The translations under genes and the position numbers were made by a program. This document shows positions 9,439 through 19,900 of a DNA stretch of 64,000 bases, one piece after another (within the stretch, counting starts at the first letter, position 1; the number at the start of each line of letters is the position of its first letter). Location: positions 124,001 to 188,000 of the forward strand of contig NZ_AP018207.1 of NCBI RefSeq assembly GCF_002367995.1, in the 5' to 3' direction. Origin of the DNA: Calothrix brevissima NIES-22. Lineage in GTDB: Bacteria; Cyanobacteriota; Cyanobacteriia; Cyanobacteriales; Nostocaceae. The notes beneath the pieces were generated by a model. That model saw nothing but the letters and a program-made list of their open reading frames with translations. It did not search any database and had not been told where the DNA came from.

Positions 9439-12400
9439 TTATGTCCAATGTGGTAGTTCGATCATCCGTTGGTTGGGATTCGCCACCAAGCTTGTTAGTA
9501 ATGTCTGCAAATAATTGAGTATGCGGGCGATCGCCTCAGCATCAAAATAGCGGTAATCATAGGTCATCTCCACGAACATTTCTACACCAGGAGTCACAGC
9601 TATGCAGAGTGGGTAAGACCAAAAATCAGTAGCGCGGAAACCCTCAATTTTTACACTTGACAAGCGCTCTCCCAAGGAATCGTCAATAGGGTAATTCTGG
9701 AACCGCAAGATACTTTCAAACAAAGGCTGGTTTTCCGGTACTTCGCTCCATTGATGTACCAGCGTCAGAGGACTGTATTCAAACTGGCGTAATTCTACCT
9801 GTTTAGTTTGGAAATGTTTTAACCAAGGCAGGATAGGCGCATCTAATGAAATTTGGACGCGGGCTGGTAAGAGGTTGGTAAATAGTCCAATCATGGAATC
9901 AGCGTCTTTTAAATCTGTGGGACGACCAGAAACGCTAATCCCAAAAGCTACATCATTGTTGCCGCTAAACTTATTTAAAAAGATGCCCCAAGCTCCTTCT
10001 ATCAGAGTGTTGAGGGTAATCTGAGACTGGCGTGCTAAGGACTGGAGGGCAGCAGTAAGTTCTGCTGACAAGCGCAGTGTTTGCAATCCGTACTCTTCTT
10101 TAGCTTGGAGCCAGTCACTAGCAGGTCGATTTGTACCCAAAAGATTTTGGCTCTTAAAGCCCTGTAATGCTTGTCGCCAGAAAGATTCCGCTTTGGACAT
10201 ATCTTGTTGCTGTAACCAAGCAATATAGTTACGGTAGGGACGAATGCTTTCTAGCTCCAGTTTTTGGTTTTGTCGAAATGCCTCATAAAGGGCAAAGACT
10301 TCTTGTAATATCAACGTGAAACACCAGCCATCCATCAATATATGGTGGATGCTCCAAACAAATTGATGTACGTCATCAGCCATCTGAATTAATGCCAATC
10401 GCATTAAAGGGGCTTGGGTATGGTCAAAACCCCGTTCTCGATCTGCTTTTAAAAAGGCTTCTAGTTGCTGTTGTTGTTGGCTTGGTGACAATTGCCGCCA
10501 GTCTTGTCGCTCCCAAGATAGGTTGAGATGGGTGCGGACAATTTGCACCTTTTCGGCTAAACCTTCCCATTTAAAGGAGGTACGCAATACGGCATGTCTA
10601 TCTACTAAGGTCTGCCAAGCTTGTGTAAATGCTTGATAATCGATTTCCCCTCGGAAAGTGCTGTCAAATTGCAGGAAATACAAACCTGCTGTTTGGGCGC
10701 GTTGAGATTGGATCAGCATCTCCTGTTGCATGGGTGTCAGTGGATACACATCCTCCACATCTGACTCACTTTCCAGTAAATCCTCTAAACTTTGTTTATC
10801 CAACAGAGGTGTGAGTGACAATGGTTCCATTGCTGTTTGTGGAACTGGTTCAGCAGAACTGCCAATGACTTCTGCAAGGGAGGCGATCGTTTGATGTTGA
10901 AATAGTTGTGGTGGTGAGAGTTTTAATCCGGCTTCGTTGGCTTTGGCGATGATTCTAATGGCTAGAACTGAGTCTCCGCCTAACTCAAAGAAGTTATCGT
11001 GAATTCCCATTGGTTCAATACCAATCACCGCTTGCCAAATTTCTGTCAAGGTTCTTTCTAGCTCAGTTCTGGGCCCAACATAGGGAGTTTGTAATTTTGG
11101 TCTGGGATGTTTTGTCGTTCCCTGAATTTTCTCGATTTCCTCACCGATATTTGATTGCATCAACAAAGCAACTTGCTCGATTGTGGCTTGTAAATCGGTG
11201 GTAGAAACGAGAATTTGGGGTAGCATATTCTGGCTCAACACCCTTGTAAATACTTCAACTCCTTCATGGGATAAAATACCCTCTCCCAAAACGTTTGACT
11301 CTGGTAGTTGCTGAGAATCATCGCTGTTAGCTGCAAAATCAAACACGCCTAAATCGGTTACTTTCTTCAATGTAAAGCCTTCAATTTCAACGAGTTCAAT
11401 TCCAGATTCATCCATAATTACAACATCAAAACTTATAGTTTCTTGATCGCGATCGCCTTTGTGTTTGACGTAGCTATAAATCTTGCTGGGTAAGGATGCT
11501 TGCATCCGAATGCGGTTGTACCAGAAAGGAAAATAATCAGCACCCCCTTCTTCCTGAGCTAACGTCACAGCAACATCTAATAATGCTGGATGTAAAGCGA
11601 ACTTTTCTACTTCTGCTGCATACTCTTGTGGCAGTTCGAGCATGGCTACAGCTTCGTTTTTGCCAAAGTGTACCTGTTTTAAACTCTGCCATCTAGGGCC
11701 AAATTGCATAGATTGTTGATTGTCAACATCATGCTTTTCCGCAGCATTGACAATATCCCGGACATGGGGACACCTGTTAAAAATCTCTTGAAGATTATAT
11801 TTTTTGGGCGGTTCCGGCGCTACACAAACAATTTTGCCTGTGGCGTGTTCTTGCTGTTGCCCATCACCACTGGCAACGGTAAATTCAAAAATGTCTGAGG
11901 ATTTGTTCAGTATTGTATAAACTTCTTGGTTGCCGTTTTCAGGGATAATTAAAGGTTGCAAAAAAGATGTTTCGCGGATTTCTACAATACCCTTATCGGC
12001 GTGTTTGGCAAAAGCAGCCCTAGCTATTTCTAAATAAGCTGTACCAGGAAGAATGGCATATCCTACTACCTTATGCTCATTTAAAACCCAATGCTTACTA
12101 ATGCTAAAGTCAGTTAAAAATACTTCGCGTTCGGGTGATTCTTCCACACATCTATCTAATAGTGGATGTGCAACTTCAAAACCAACAGCACCTTGTCGCA
12201 GCTTTTGCATCCACATCGGTATTGCTGTATTGACTTTAATGCCAACATCCTCCCATAAATCCCAGTTAATTGCTGTGGTGAATACGTGATGTTTGGCAGT
12301 GTAATATTGAGCGAAAGCGTCTAAAAAGGCATTGGCAGCACAATAATCAACCTGTCCAAACTCACCCATAATTGATTGCAAAGATGAGCAAAGGATCAAG

Positions 12401-15400
12401 AAATCTAACTTCACATGCTGCAATACTTCACCCAGTACTAAGGTTCCAGTTACTTTTGGTGATAGCACCTTGTTTGCCATCTCTGGAGTTTTTAGTTGAA
12501 TCATCCCTCCACCAGCAATACCTGCCGCATGGATGACACCATGCAGTTCGCCAAAGCGTTCAGAGGTTTGTTGCAGTACTTTCTCCATTTGTTCTTGGTT
12601 AACAACGTCAGCGCTAACAACTAAAACCTCTGCTCCCAAGGCTTGCAAGGCTTGGATTTTGCGGATTTTGTGACTAGTATCATCATTATGATCGTGAGTC
12701 CCTAGCCAGCTTTCCCAATCTTGTGGTTGGGGAAATGCTGAACGTTGAGTTAAAACTAGCCGTGCTTGTACCGTTTTTGCCAGATGTTCCGCCAGTACCA
12801 GCCCAATACCGCCCATACCGCCAGTAATTAGATAAACTCCGCCTTGTCGTAACCGGGAAATAGCTTTGCTTTGATTAGCTAATGGTGCTGTTTCAAAAGT
12901 TTGCACCCAGCGTTGATTTCCGCGATAAGCAATTACATTCTCAGTTGATTCTTGCAGTAATTCTGCTAAGATTTGCTCGCTGAGTTTCTCTTTTTGTGCT
13001 TGGCGCAGAGTGATATCAATAATGCGACAATTAATATTAGGAAACTCGCGGGGAATTACCCGACAGGGGCCAAAAACAACCGCTTTTTCTAAAGCTGGTA
13101 GTTCTAAGTCGGTAATATTTTGCAAGTTATTGGATAATACCGCCAGTTGCAACTTCTCGCCCAGATTCTGCTGTCCTAATGCTTGGGCTAAAAATAGCAA
13201 CTGATAAAAGAATGTGTCAGCTTGGGTTGCTATCTGTGTTATTTGGGTATCTGCTTCTAAAGATGGGGTGACAGTCCACAAATGTACAATTTGTTGTGGC
13301 AGCATTTCTATTGTCTGCAACTCTTTTAATAAGCTGTCATAGTCTGCCCGTTGCGTAGGATTGAGGGTGTATTGTCCTGGGGCAACTTTGCTAAAGGAGT
13401 TACCTGTATGCACACAAATTACTTGCTGTCCGCCTGCTTGCAGTTGTTGTGCTAGCAATTCACCAACACCACATTTGTCAACGAATAATAGCCAGCGCTG
13501 TGGTGTTAACTCTGATAAAGCCACAGGCAAAGGCGGCATTGTTCGCTTCCAAGAGGGAATGTAGAACCAATCGCTAATATCCGGCTTTTTGCTTAAGGAA
13601 ACAACTTCTGACTGAATTTGTTGTAGGGTTTGGAGTTGAAAGTCTACCCAATAGCGTTGGCGTTCAAAAGGATAAGTTGGTAATGGTACGCGATGCCGGG
13701 TTTCTGCTGCTCTCATCTGCTCCCATTCTATCGATGCGCCGCTTAACCATAGTCTGCCAGCTGTTGTCAGCAAAAATGGCAAATCAGCGATCGCTTCTTT
13801 GGGATGGCGCAGTGAAGTCAGTACTACTTGTTCTCCAGCAACCATCTGTTGTCTTGCTAAGGTCGCTAGGGTATTTCCCGGGCCAATTTCTAACAATATG
13901 GGTTTGCGGTCTTGTAGCAATGTTTGCACGCCGTCTGCAAACTGTACCGTCTGACGCAGGTGTTGTACCCAGTAGCGGGGGTTTGTCGCTTCTGCTGCGG
14001 TTATCCATTGTCCTGTAACGTTGGATACATAAGGCATTTGGGGAGCTTTCAGTGCGACTTTTTCAACCTGCGCCTGAAACTCATCTAGGATGGGTTCCAT
14101 CATGAGCGAATGGAAAGCGTGAGAGGTGTGAAGTTCGCGACATTTCACACCTTGATGTTCGAGCTTTGCTTGCAACTCGACTATGTGTGCTTTGGCTCCA
14201 GCAACTACGCACTGGTTAGGAGCGTTAACTACTGCTAAAGATAATTCTTGACCGAGTAGTGGCAGCACTTGTGCAGATGGTAGCGCTACTGCTAGCATTG
14301 CACCTGATGGTACAGTCTGCATCAGCCGACCGCGAGTTGCCACGAGTTTCAAGGCATCTTCTAAGGACAAAACCCCCGCCAAGCAAGCCGCTACATATTC
14401 GCCAACGCTATGACCGATGGCGGCTACGGGCTGAACACCCCAAGACATCCACAGTTTCGCCAAAGCGTACTCAATCACAAACAGCGCTGGTTGAGTAATT
14501 GATGTTTGCGTGAGTTGCTGCTGTGCTAGTTGTTCTGCTGCGGGATTGGGAGGATAAATTACTTGACGCAAATCTAATTGCAAGTGTGATTTCAGCAAAG
14601 TGCAGCATCTATCAACTTCTTTACGGAAAGTTGGCAGGTTGTGGTATAAATCGCTAGCCATCTGTACGTATTGAGCACCTTGTCCAGCAAACATAAACGC
14701 CACTGGGCGATCGCTTGTTTCTGGCACATCATCAAAAACGCGATCGGGCTGTGGCGACTCTAATAAGGAGATAGCTTCTTCAATGTCGCGACAAACTACT
14801 ATCCGGCGGTATTGCCAAGGGTGACGACCAACTTGCAAGGTATAGGCAACATCAGCGAGGTTGATTGTGGGATTTTCCTTGAGATGCTTTGCCAGATTAG
14901 CAGTGGTTGTTTCTAAAGCAGCAGCAGTTTTCGCAGATAACAGCAACAATTGCCAAGGTTGAGGATCGCTGGATGGTTCGACAACAGGCGCTTCTTCCAT
15001 CACCACATGCACATTAGTGCTACCAACACCAAAGGAACTCACACCTGCACGCCGGGGTGTATTTTTTGCCGACCATTCACTTAATTGAGTATTGACGTAG
15101 AAGGGACTGTTAGCAAAATCTATTTTGGGATTCGGTGCAGTAAAGTGCAGAGTAGGGGGTATTTGTTGATGTTTGAGTGCCAATGCCGTTTTGATTAAGC
15201 CAGAAATCCCAGCCGCCGCATCAAGGTGACCGATATTAGATTTTACCGAACCGATCGCACAATATTGTTTTACTTGGGTACTGGTACGAAAAGCTTTAGT
15301 TAGCGCTCTAATTTCAATTGGATCGCCTATTTGCGTGCCTGTACCATGTGCTTCTAAATAGCTGATAGATTCAGGTTCAACTTCAGCGTTCGCTAGCGCC

Positions 15401-16314
15401 TCTAAAATGACTTTAGCTTGGCCATCGACATTAGGAGCGGTAAAACTGGCTTTTAGAGAACCATCATTATTTATTGCCGAACCTTTGATGACAGCATAGA
15501 TACTATCACCATCGGCGATCGCATCCTCTAATCGTTTTAAGACAATAGCACCTAAACCACTGCCAAATACTGTTCCCTGCGCTTGAGCATCAAAAGTTCG
15601 GACATATCCATCGGGTGACTCAACACTTCCAGGTTCGTAGAGATAACCCGTTCTGTGGGGAACATTAATCGCCACACCCCCAGCCAAAGCCATTTGACAC
15701 TCATCAAGCAGTAAACTCTGACATGCCAAATGTACTGCTACCAAGGAAGTCGAGCAAGCCGTTTGCACGTTAACACTCGGCCCTTTCAAATTCAATTTGT
15801 AAGAAATGCGTGTCGCAAGACAGGATAAATCATTTCCCAATCCGACTTGGAAAGGGTCAGTGTACTGAGGATTACCTTGATGGGAAAATAAATTAAACAT
15901 ATAGGTGCTGGTTTTAGCACCTGCAAACACACCAATATTACGCTTATAAGTTTTTGGATCGTATCCAGCATTTTCAAATGCTTCCCAAGCGCATTCTAAA
16001 AATAAGCGTTGTTGAGGGTCGATAATTTCGGCTTCCGTCGGCGAGTAACCGAAAAATCCGGCATCAAATGACTCTACGTCATCTAAAATCGGTTCTGCTT
16101 TCACATAATTGGGATTTTTTAATAAATCTGGGTTTACTCCCGCAGCTTGCAATGTCTCGTCATTTAAAGCAGAAATAGAATGTACGCCGTCCCGTAAGTT
16201 TTGCCAAAAATCATCAGTATTATTCGCTCCAGGAAAGCGGCAAGCGATACCAATAATAGCGATTTCTGAACCAGTAAGATTGTCTAAATTTTCTGAATTT
16301 TCTGAATTATTCAC
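9439..16314 (-). CDS. PKS/NRPS hybrid: KS-AT-KR-DH-ACP-C (terminal module)
   Basis: A 2291-aa protein. KS at about 15-440 has Cys187 (TACSTS), His323 (EAHGTGT) and His363 (NIGHLD). AT at about 538-850 has Ser636 (GHSVGEY) and HAFHS at 732-736, typical of malonyl-CoA use. A KR structural half (about 920-1140) is followed by the catalytic half with ITGGMGGIG (1163-1171), Ser1311, Tyr1324 and Asn1328. DH at about 1385-1655 has HKVVGYAILPG (His1414) and HPALLD (Asp1580). ACP has Ser1782 (LGGDSV). A full C domain (about 1855-2290) has HHILMDG at 1990-1996. DH follows KR, the reverse of the usual order. No A domain, PCP or thioesterase follows the C domain. An AAGG ribosome site precedes the ATG. 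It should extend by C2 with a double bond, then transfer the chain to an acceptor. Confidence 0.93.
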   Translation of the reverse strand: MNNSENSENLDNLTGSEIAIIGIACRFPGANNTDDFWQNLRDGVHSISALNDETLQAAGVNPDLLKNPNYVKAEPILDDVESFDAGFFGYSPTEAEIIDPQQRLFLECAWEAFENAGYDPKTYKRNIGVFAGAKTSTYMFNLFSHQGNPQYTDPFQVGLGNDLSCLATRISYKLNLKGPSVNVQTACSTSLVAVHLACQSLLLDECQMALAGGVAINVPHRTGYLYEPGSVESPDGYVRTFDAQAQGTVFGSGLGAIVLKRLEDAIADGDSIYAVIKGSAINNDGSLKASFTAPNVDGQAKVILEALANAEVEPESISYLEAHGTGTQIGDPIEIRALTKAFRTSTQVKQYCAIGSVKSNIGHLDAAAGISGLIKTALALKHQQIPPTLHFTAPNPKIDFANSPFYVNTQLSEWSAKNTPRRAGVSSFGVGSTNVHVVMEEAPVVEPSSDPQPWQLLLLSAKTAAALETTTANLAKHLKENPTINLADVAYTLQVGRHPWQYRRIVVCRDIEEAISLLESPQPDRVFDDVPETSDRPVAFMFAGQGAQYVQMASDLYHNLPTFRKEVDRCCTLLKSHLQLDLRQVIYPPNPAAEQLAQQQLTQTSITQPALFVIEYALAKLWMSWGVQPVAAIGHSVGEYVAACLAGVLSLEDALKLVATRGRLMQTVPSGAMLAVALPSAQVLPLLGQELSLAVVNAPNQCVVAGAKAHIVELQAKLEHQGVKCRELHTSHAFHSLMMEPILDEFQAQVEKVALKAPQMPYVSNVTGQWITAAEATNPRYWVQHLRQTVQFADGVQTLLQDRKPILLEIGPGNTLATLARQQMVAGEQVVLTSLRHPKEAIADLPFLLTTAGRLWLSGASIEWEQMRAAETRHRVPLPTYPFERQRYWVDFQLQTLQQIQSEVVSLSKKPDISDWFYIPSWKRTMPPLPVALSELTPQRWLLFVDKCGVGELLAQQLQAGGQQVICVHTGNSFSKVAPGQYTLNPTQRADYDSLLKELQTIEMLPQQIVHLWTVTPSLEADTQITQIATQADTFFYQLLFLAQALGQQNLGEKLQLAVLSNNLQNITDLELPALEKAVVFGPCRVIPREFPNINCRIIDITLRQAQKEKLSEQILAELLQESTENVIAYRGNQRWVQTFETAPLANQSKAISRLRQGGVYLITGGMGGIGLVLAEHLAKTVQARLVLTQRSAFPQPQDWESWLGTHDHNDDTSHKIRKIQALQALGAEVLVVSADVVNQEQMEKVLQQTSERFGELHGVIHAAGIAGGGMIQLKTPEMANKVLSPKVTGTLVLGEVLQHVKLDFLILCSSLQSIMGEFGQVDYCAANAFLDAFAQYYTAKHHVFTTAINWDLWEDVGIKVNTAIPMWMQKLRQGAVGFEVAHPLLDRCVEESPEREVFLTDFSISKHWVLNEHKVVGYAILPGTAYLEIARAAFAKHADKGIVEIRETSFLQPLIIPENGNQEVYTILNKSSDIFEFTVASGDGQQQEHATGKIVCVAPEPPKKYNLQEIFNRCPHVRDIVNAAEKHDVDNQQSMQFGPRWQSLKQVHFGKNEAVAMLELPQEYAAEVEKFALHPALLDVAVTLAQEEGGADYFPFWYNRIRMQASLPSKIYSYVKHKGDRDQETISFDVVIMDESGIELVEIEGFTLKKVTDLGVFDFAANSDDSQQLPESNVLGEGILSHEGVEVFTRVLSQNMLPQILVSTTDLQATIEQVALLMQSNIGEEIEKIQGTTKHPRPKLQTPYVGPRTELERTLTEIWQAVIGIEPMGIHDNFFELGGDSVLAIRIIAKANEAGLKLSPPQLFQHQTIASLAEVIGSSAEPVPQTAMEPLSLTPLLDKQSLEDLLESESDVEDVYPLTPMQQEMLIQSQRAQTAGLYFLQFDSTFRGEIDYQAFTQAWQTLVDRHAVLRTSFKWEGLAEKVQIVRTHLNLSWERQDWRQLSPSQQQQQLEAFLKADRERGFDHTQAPLMRLALIQMADDVHQFVWSIHHILMDGWCFTLILQEVFALYEAFRQNQKLELESIRPYRNYIAWLQQQDMSKAESFWRQALQGFKSQNLLGTNRPASDWLQAKEEYGLQTLRLSAELTAALQSLARQSQITLNTLIEGAWGIFLNKFSGNNDVAFGISVSGRPTDLKDADSMIGLFTNLLPARVQISLDAPILPWLKHFQTKQVELRQFEYSPLTLVHQWSEVPENQPLFESILRFQNYPIDDSLGERLSSVKIEGFRATDFWSYPLCIAVTPGVEMFVEMTYDYRYFDAEAIARILNYLQTLLTSLVANPNQRMIELPHWT

Positions 16315-16900
16315 AGTTACCCTTGATTGTTAAAAAATACTTAATTACTAATTACTAAGTATGTAATTACTAACAAATATTGATGACTGAGGAGTTAGCG
16401 ATCGCACTTAACAATATTCCACAAGTCCTTGAAGATCGATTCCGAATTTTTCTCACTTTTGAAAACGCTATCACGCATTAAATCGCACTGTTTAGTACAG
16501 CACAGCTTAAATCAAGCAACTTCTCTCTGTGTCTCTGTAGTTAAATAAATTACTTTTAAACCGCAGAGGCGCAGAGGACACAGAGAGGAAAGCGAAGATT
16601 TTTCGAGTCACCTTGAAAGAGCTATTAGTTCACCACGCAAATATTGACAGGTTTAGATTGGGAAAGGGAAAAGGGGAAGGGTTTAAAGCCTTTACCCTTT
16701 CTTTCCAGGACTTACGCAAAAATCACGAAAAAGCTTAATTTATCGAACCGCATTAGACACGCAGTGGCTTCCCGCAGGGTAGACGCCAAGAACGCCAAGA
16801 AGTCGTAGAGTGTGCGTAAGTCCTACTTTCTTTCCCTGTCAAAAAGACTTTGGCAGAGTACTAGTTCTATTTTCATACAAGTAAGCAACAAAACTTGATA
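16315..16900. other. Spacer between the two PKS genes
   Basis: A 586-bp spacer that interrupts an otherwise tight gene run (other gaps here are 18-19 bp). It holds low-complexity direct repeat sequence (GCAGAGGCGCAGAGGACACAG, about 16564-16584) and the inverted-repeat element at 16707-16825. It contains no coding sequence. A secondary promoter for the terminal PKS-C gene could lie here. Confidence 0.6.
16707..16825. mobile_element. MITE-like element with target-site duplication
   Basis: Perfect 12-bp terminal inverted repeats AGGACTTACGCA (16707-16718) and TGCGTAAGTCCT (16813-16824). The same 10-bp word CTTTCTTTCC lies directly outside both ends (16697-16706 and 16826-16835), as expected for a target-site duplication. 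Inside is the common cyanobacterial segment GACGCCAAGAACGCCAAGAAG. It has no coding capacity, so any transposase must act in trans. Confidence 0.8.
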
Positions 16901-19900
16901 TTACGCATCTACTAAACTGATCTCACGCTTTTCTTTGTTGAGTCTTTGGCGTTTTTGATATTGTTGTCGCCGATTGATTCTCTCTTGTTGTACTTCATTC
17001 TGAATAGTTATTTCTTCAGTTTTCTCATTTTCATTACTGTTTAAGAATTCTGCAAGGGAGCGGATTGTGAGACCTTCGTAAAGACTAACTACTGGGATTT
17101 CTTTACTTAGTAACTTTTTCAGGTCAGCAGTAACTTGAATTGCCAATAGAGAATCACCACCTAAATCAAAGAAATTGTCATCAATACCGATTTTTTCAAA
17201 ACCAAAAACTTTTTGCCAAACATTGGCTATTTGTTGTTCTAGTTCATTACTAGGAGCAATATAAGGAGTCGCAAGATTTGGTCGAGGATAGAGTGAATTT
17301 GTTCGCTCAACTACTTGCGAATTGATTTGATTTTCTCCAAGTGCAAGATTTTGCTGTAACTGCTCTAGCCGCAAGTTGAACAGACTGGAGAAATCCAAAT
17401 TTTGCATGTTTGCAAATGACTGCATATTTACATTTGGTGTCAGACTCCACAACTGCATAACTGCTTGGGGAATTGTTTCTAGTGTTTGCAATTCTTGCAA
17501 CAAGTTGTCATAGTCTTGACTCTGAGCCGGATTAATACTGTATGAGTGTTCTCCAAGTTTGCTAAATTGTTCGCCAACTCTGACAGTAATTACGTCTTGG
17601 TTTGCTACTTGCAAAAATTGGATGATTTGATTGCTCGCGCTACTTTCATCAACAAACAATAGCCAGTTGAGTTTCTGTTGTGTCAATGGGATATTTACTG
17701 CTAAAGCTGTATCTTGCTTGACTGGTGCTAATTTTGATGCTTGCGCTTCAATCCAGTATCTTTGGCGTTCAAAAGGATAAGTTGGCAAAGACAGGCGTTG
17801 ACGATGTTCGTCATTGTATAAACTAGACCAATCTATTTGTACACCTGCTAACCAAAGCTGTCCCAAGGTGTTTTGTAAGAAAGCTACATCTGATTGTTGA
17901 TCTTGGGGATGGCGTAAGGAAGACAGTGTTATTTGCTGGGGTTTTTTACTAGGATGGCGGAGAACAAAGGTGCTTAATGTGCGACCAGGGCCAACTTCGA
18001 GGAATAAGCGATCGCTTTCTTGTAACAATTCCTCTATACCGGCAGCAAATCGTACTGTTTGCCTTAAATGTTTAGCCCAGTAACTAGGGTCTGTAGCTTC
18101 GGTGTCGGTAATCCAAGTACCAGTGACATTAGAAATATAGGGAATTTGTGGCGGGTGCAAACGAAAACCTTTGACTAACTCTGTGAAAGTCAAGAGGATG
18201 GGTTCCATCATTACCGAATGAAAAGCATGGGAGGTATGCAGAGGACGGCATTCTATACCTTGGCTCGTCAGATGGTTGTGTAAGTTGGTTATAGCGGCTG
18301 TTGTCCCTGCAACTACACACATAGATGGTGTGTTAATCGTAGCTAATGAAAGTTCTGGGTTTAAAAAGGATTGAATTTCTGTCTCTGGTAAAGGTACAGC
18401 CAGCATTGATCCTGACGGTAGTTGCTGCATCAACCGACCCCGTGCTGCAACCAAAGCGAGGGCATCTTCTAAAGAAAATACTCCCGCCAAGCAAGCGGCT
18501 ACATACTCACCAATGCTATGACCGATTGTGGCTTCTGGCTGAATACCCCAAGACATCCACAGTTTTGCCAAGGCATATTCGATGACAAATAGCGCTGGTT
18601 GAGTGAGATAAGTTTGATTGAGTTGTTGGGTGGCTAATGCTACATCTTCAGAGGGGTACAGTACAGTTCGCAAATCCAATCCCAAGTGAGGTTCGAGCAA
18701 TTGGGCACATCGGTCTACTTCTTGCTGAAATGTCGGCTCTACTTGGTAAAGTTCTTTTGCCATATTCACATATTGAGAGCCTTGACCGGGGAACAAAAAA
18801 GTCACTGGTCGCTCTGTTAGTTCTTGAGAGTGGGTCAGGACTTGTTTTGGTTCTAGGGTTTGCAGTGCAAGTACTGCTTGTGCTTGGTCACGACAGACTA
18901 ACATCCGGCGGTGCTTATGGGTTCTGCGTCCGACTTGCAGGGTATATGCCACATCCGCAAGGTTTGAATTGGGGTGCTGCTGCAAATATTCTGCCAAGTT
19001 AGCAGTCATGGTTTCTAAGGCAGAATTAGTCTTGGCTGACAGCAGTAATAATTGCGAAGGACGGTTAGGTTCTGAAGTGGCGATCTCTGGTGCTTGTTCT
19101 AGAATGACATGGGCGTTAGTACCACCAATGCCAAAAGAACTAACTCCAGCTCGTCGGGGTGTACCAGATGTTTTCCACTCGGTGAGTTGAGTATTGACGT
19201 AGAAGGGACTGTTAACAAAGTCAATTTTTGGATGGGGCTGCTCAAAGTTTAAACTTGGTGGCAGCATTTGGTGTTTGAGGGCTAAAGCAGTTTTGATTAA
19301 ACCAGTGACACCGGCAGCTGTATCTAAATGTCCGATGTTGGTTTTGACTGAACCAATGGCGCAGAATTGTTTTTCGTCGGTACTTGTCCGAAAAGCCTGG
19401 GTAAGCGCCGCGATTTCAATGGGGTCGCCCAAAGCTGTGGCAGTACCGTGGGCTTCAATATAGGTAATTGTCTCGGCTGCTACCTCAGCCATGACTTGCG
19501 CCGCTTGAATTACCTTGGCTTGTCCTTCCACACTAGGAGCTGTATAGCCAACCTTGAAGGAACCATCGTTATTGACTGCCGAACCCTTGATGACCGCATA
19601 AATGCGATCGCCATCTGCTAGAGCATTTTCTAGTCGCTTGAGAACTACAATCCCCGCACCAGCGCCAACAACCATTCCCTGTGCTTTGGCATCAAAGGCG
19701 CGACAATGTCCATCGGGAGATAAAATCCCGCCTTGTTGATAGAGATAACCTGTTTTTTGAGGCAAGGGTATGGAAACACCACCAGCTAAAGCCATCTCGC
19801 AATCTCCACTCAGCAAGCTTTGGCAAGCGAGGTGAACGGCAACTAAGGACGAGGAGCAGGTTGTTTGCACCGTAATACTCGGCCCGGTTAAGTTGAGTTT

